NCBI GenBank assembly: GCA_945947715.1
Contig: CAMEYZ010000125.1
Coordinates: 1 to 6,498 of the forward strand
Direction of reading: 5' to 3'
Origin: an uncultured Clostridia bacterium
GTDB lineage: Bacteria; Bacillota; Clostridia; Oscillospirales; Ruminococcaceae
Length of the DNA stretch: 6,498 nucleotides
Part shown: positions 6,099-6,498 of the stretch, piece after piece
Layout: the number at the start of each line of letters is the position of its first letter
How positions within the stretch are numbered: the stretch's first letter is position 1
Program-made: the position numbers and the translations under genes
The notes under the pieces: generated by a model
What the model saw: the letters and a program-made list of their open reading frames with translations, nothing else
Told to the model about the DNA's origin: nothing
The model's database searches: none

Positions 6099-6127
6099 AT
6101 TATAGCATATTGTTTTGTTGTTGTCAA
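6099..6127 (-). promoter_or_regulatory. Consensus sigma-A promoter of the thiCED operon
   Basis: On the minus strand TTGACA (6127-6122), a 17-bp spacer and TATAAT (6104-6099) match the consensus perfectly. Transcription should start near 6092, only a few bases before the GGGG of the riboswitch. A 6-1-6 palindrome, AAGGATAATCCTT (6126-6138), overlaps the upstream edge of the -35. Confidence 0.9.
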
Positions 6128-6200
6128 GGATAATCCTTCGGGAAATTTTGATGTATTGTGCGGATATGTTCTGCACGATAATGGAAATTGGACGTTTTTA

Positions 6201-6268
6201 GTGAAAAGTGAAGAGTGAATAGTTTGAAATATAATCACTATTCACTTTTCACCATTCACTCTTCACTA
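6201..6268. repeat. Inverted repeat made of tandem GTGAANN heptamers
   Basis: On the plus strand three tandem 7-mers, GTGAAAA, GTGAAGA and GTGAATA, run from 6201 to 6221, followed by GT. On the minus strand four tandem 7-mers, GTGAAGA, GTGAATG, GTGAAAA and GTGAATA, run from 6266 down to 6239, followed by GT. The inner 16 bases of each side (6208-6223 and 6237-6252) pair with a single G-T mismatch around a 13-base AT-rich loop. The element sits in the non-coding gap between the NTF2-like gene and the thiC promoter. It may act as a transcription end for the former (TTTTCACT follows on the minus strand), but its regular 7-bp period suggests a dispersed intergenic repeat. Confidence 0.85.
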
Positions 6269-6294
6269 ACCTGATAAATTTGCCGGTCAGATAA

Positions 6295-6498
6295 TCATCC
6301 CATTACCCGTGAATCCATATTAAAAATGACCTTCCAAATATCCCCATATCTTTTCCATGTGGAAGTGATATGGAACACTCCCTCCAGGTCCTTGTTTTCT
6401 TCGCGGGGCACCTTTGTCTCTATCAGATAATGTACCTGAAACATATCCTCTGTGCGAAATATCACCTCAAAGTCGGACATCTCATATGACGCGATGTC
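6295..6498 (-). CDS. Probable NTF2-like / DUF4440 (SnoaL-like) protein, C-terminal fragment
   Basis: The frame is open from the window edge (6498) to the TGA at 6297-6295, giving the last 67 residues of a protein that starts outside the window; the internal ATG at 6480 is probably not the start. The end of the fragment, ITSTWKRYGDIWKVIFNMDS, has the alternating-strand pattern of the final beta strands of DUF4440/SnoaL-like proteins (compare their usual xxSxWxRxGxxWKxVF ending). Such proteins are small cone-shaped folds of about 120-140 residues with diverse or unknown roles. No catalytic residues can be judged from this fragment. The family call is tentative. Confidence 0.55.
   Translation of the reverse strand, partial: DIASYEMSDFEVIFRTEDMFQVHYLIETKVPREENKDLEGVFHITSTWKRYGDIWKVIFNMDSRVMG

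Noticed and set aside
6155..6179. Small hairpin ATTGTGC / GCACGAT between the thiC promoter and the heptamer repeat
   Set aside because: It has seven pairs with one G-T, an 11-base loop and no U-tract; no gene needs a terminator here, so it is likely chance.
6009..6218. Plus-strand open frame across the riboswitch region
   Set aside because: It is antisense to the TPP aptamer and thiC promoter and runs into the heptamer repeat; no ribosome site or recognisable protein.
6201..6268. Possible CRISPR-like array
   Set aside because: The units are 7 bp in direct tandem without spacers and in inverted halves, which is not CRISPR architecture.

Overview
The window reads as chromosomal DNA from a low-to-moderate-GC Gram-positive anaerobe of the Clostridia. 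A Ruminococcus-like Oscillospiraceae member is my best guess, by inference only. Reasons: strong AGGAGG-type ribosome sites; consensus TTGACA-N17-TATAAT promoters; a TPP riboswitch with an intrinsic terminator in front of a short-form thiC; and a DUF2975/YozG-type regulator pair typical of Firmicutes. Every supported gene lies on the minus strand, so the window is read here from right to left.

Right edge (6295-6498): the C-terminal part of a probable NTF2-like/DUF4440 (SnoaL-like) protein whose start is outside the window. It is followed by a non-coding stretch with an unusual inverted repeat built of 7-bp GTGAANN units (6201-6268).

Centre-right (3223-6127): a compact thiamine operon. A consensus promoter (6099-6127) starts transcription almost exactly at the 5' end of a TPP riboswitch (about 6008-6093). 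A terminator hairpin with a U-tract follows (5957-5991), then thiC, thiE and thiD. The genes are packed with a 1-nt gap (thiC/thiE) and a 4-nt ATGA overlap (thiE/thiD). ThiC makes HMP-P, ThiD phosphorylates it to HMP-PP, and ThiE joins HMP-PP to the thiazole phosphate to make thiamine phosphate. No thiazole-branch gene is present in the window, so that moiety must come from elsewhere.

Centre (2229-3152): a CPBP-family intramembrane protease homologue with its own strong promoter, which is abutted by a 13-bp AT-rich inverted repeat.

Centre-left (1422-2244): a two-gene unit encoding a four-helix DUF2975 membrane protein and a small YozG-like XRE regulator. It is preceded by a perfect 16-bp inverted repeat lying on the predicted transcription start.

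Left edge (1-1377): 436 codons of a protein resembling the Bacillus YceG family (PF14266, not the MltG-type YceG), a family associated with Ter/tellurium-type stress operons. It has a perfect consensus promoter and runs off the window. If the identification holds, a ter-type cluster may lie just beyond position 1. I found no CRISPR array, tRNA, rRNA or transposase gene. The thiamine part is well understood; the less explained signals are the inverted repeats and the left-edge gene.
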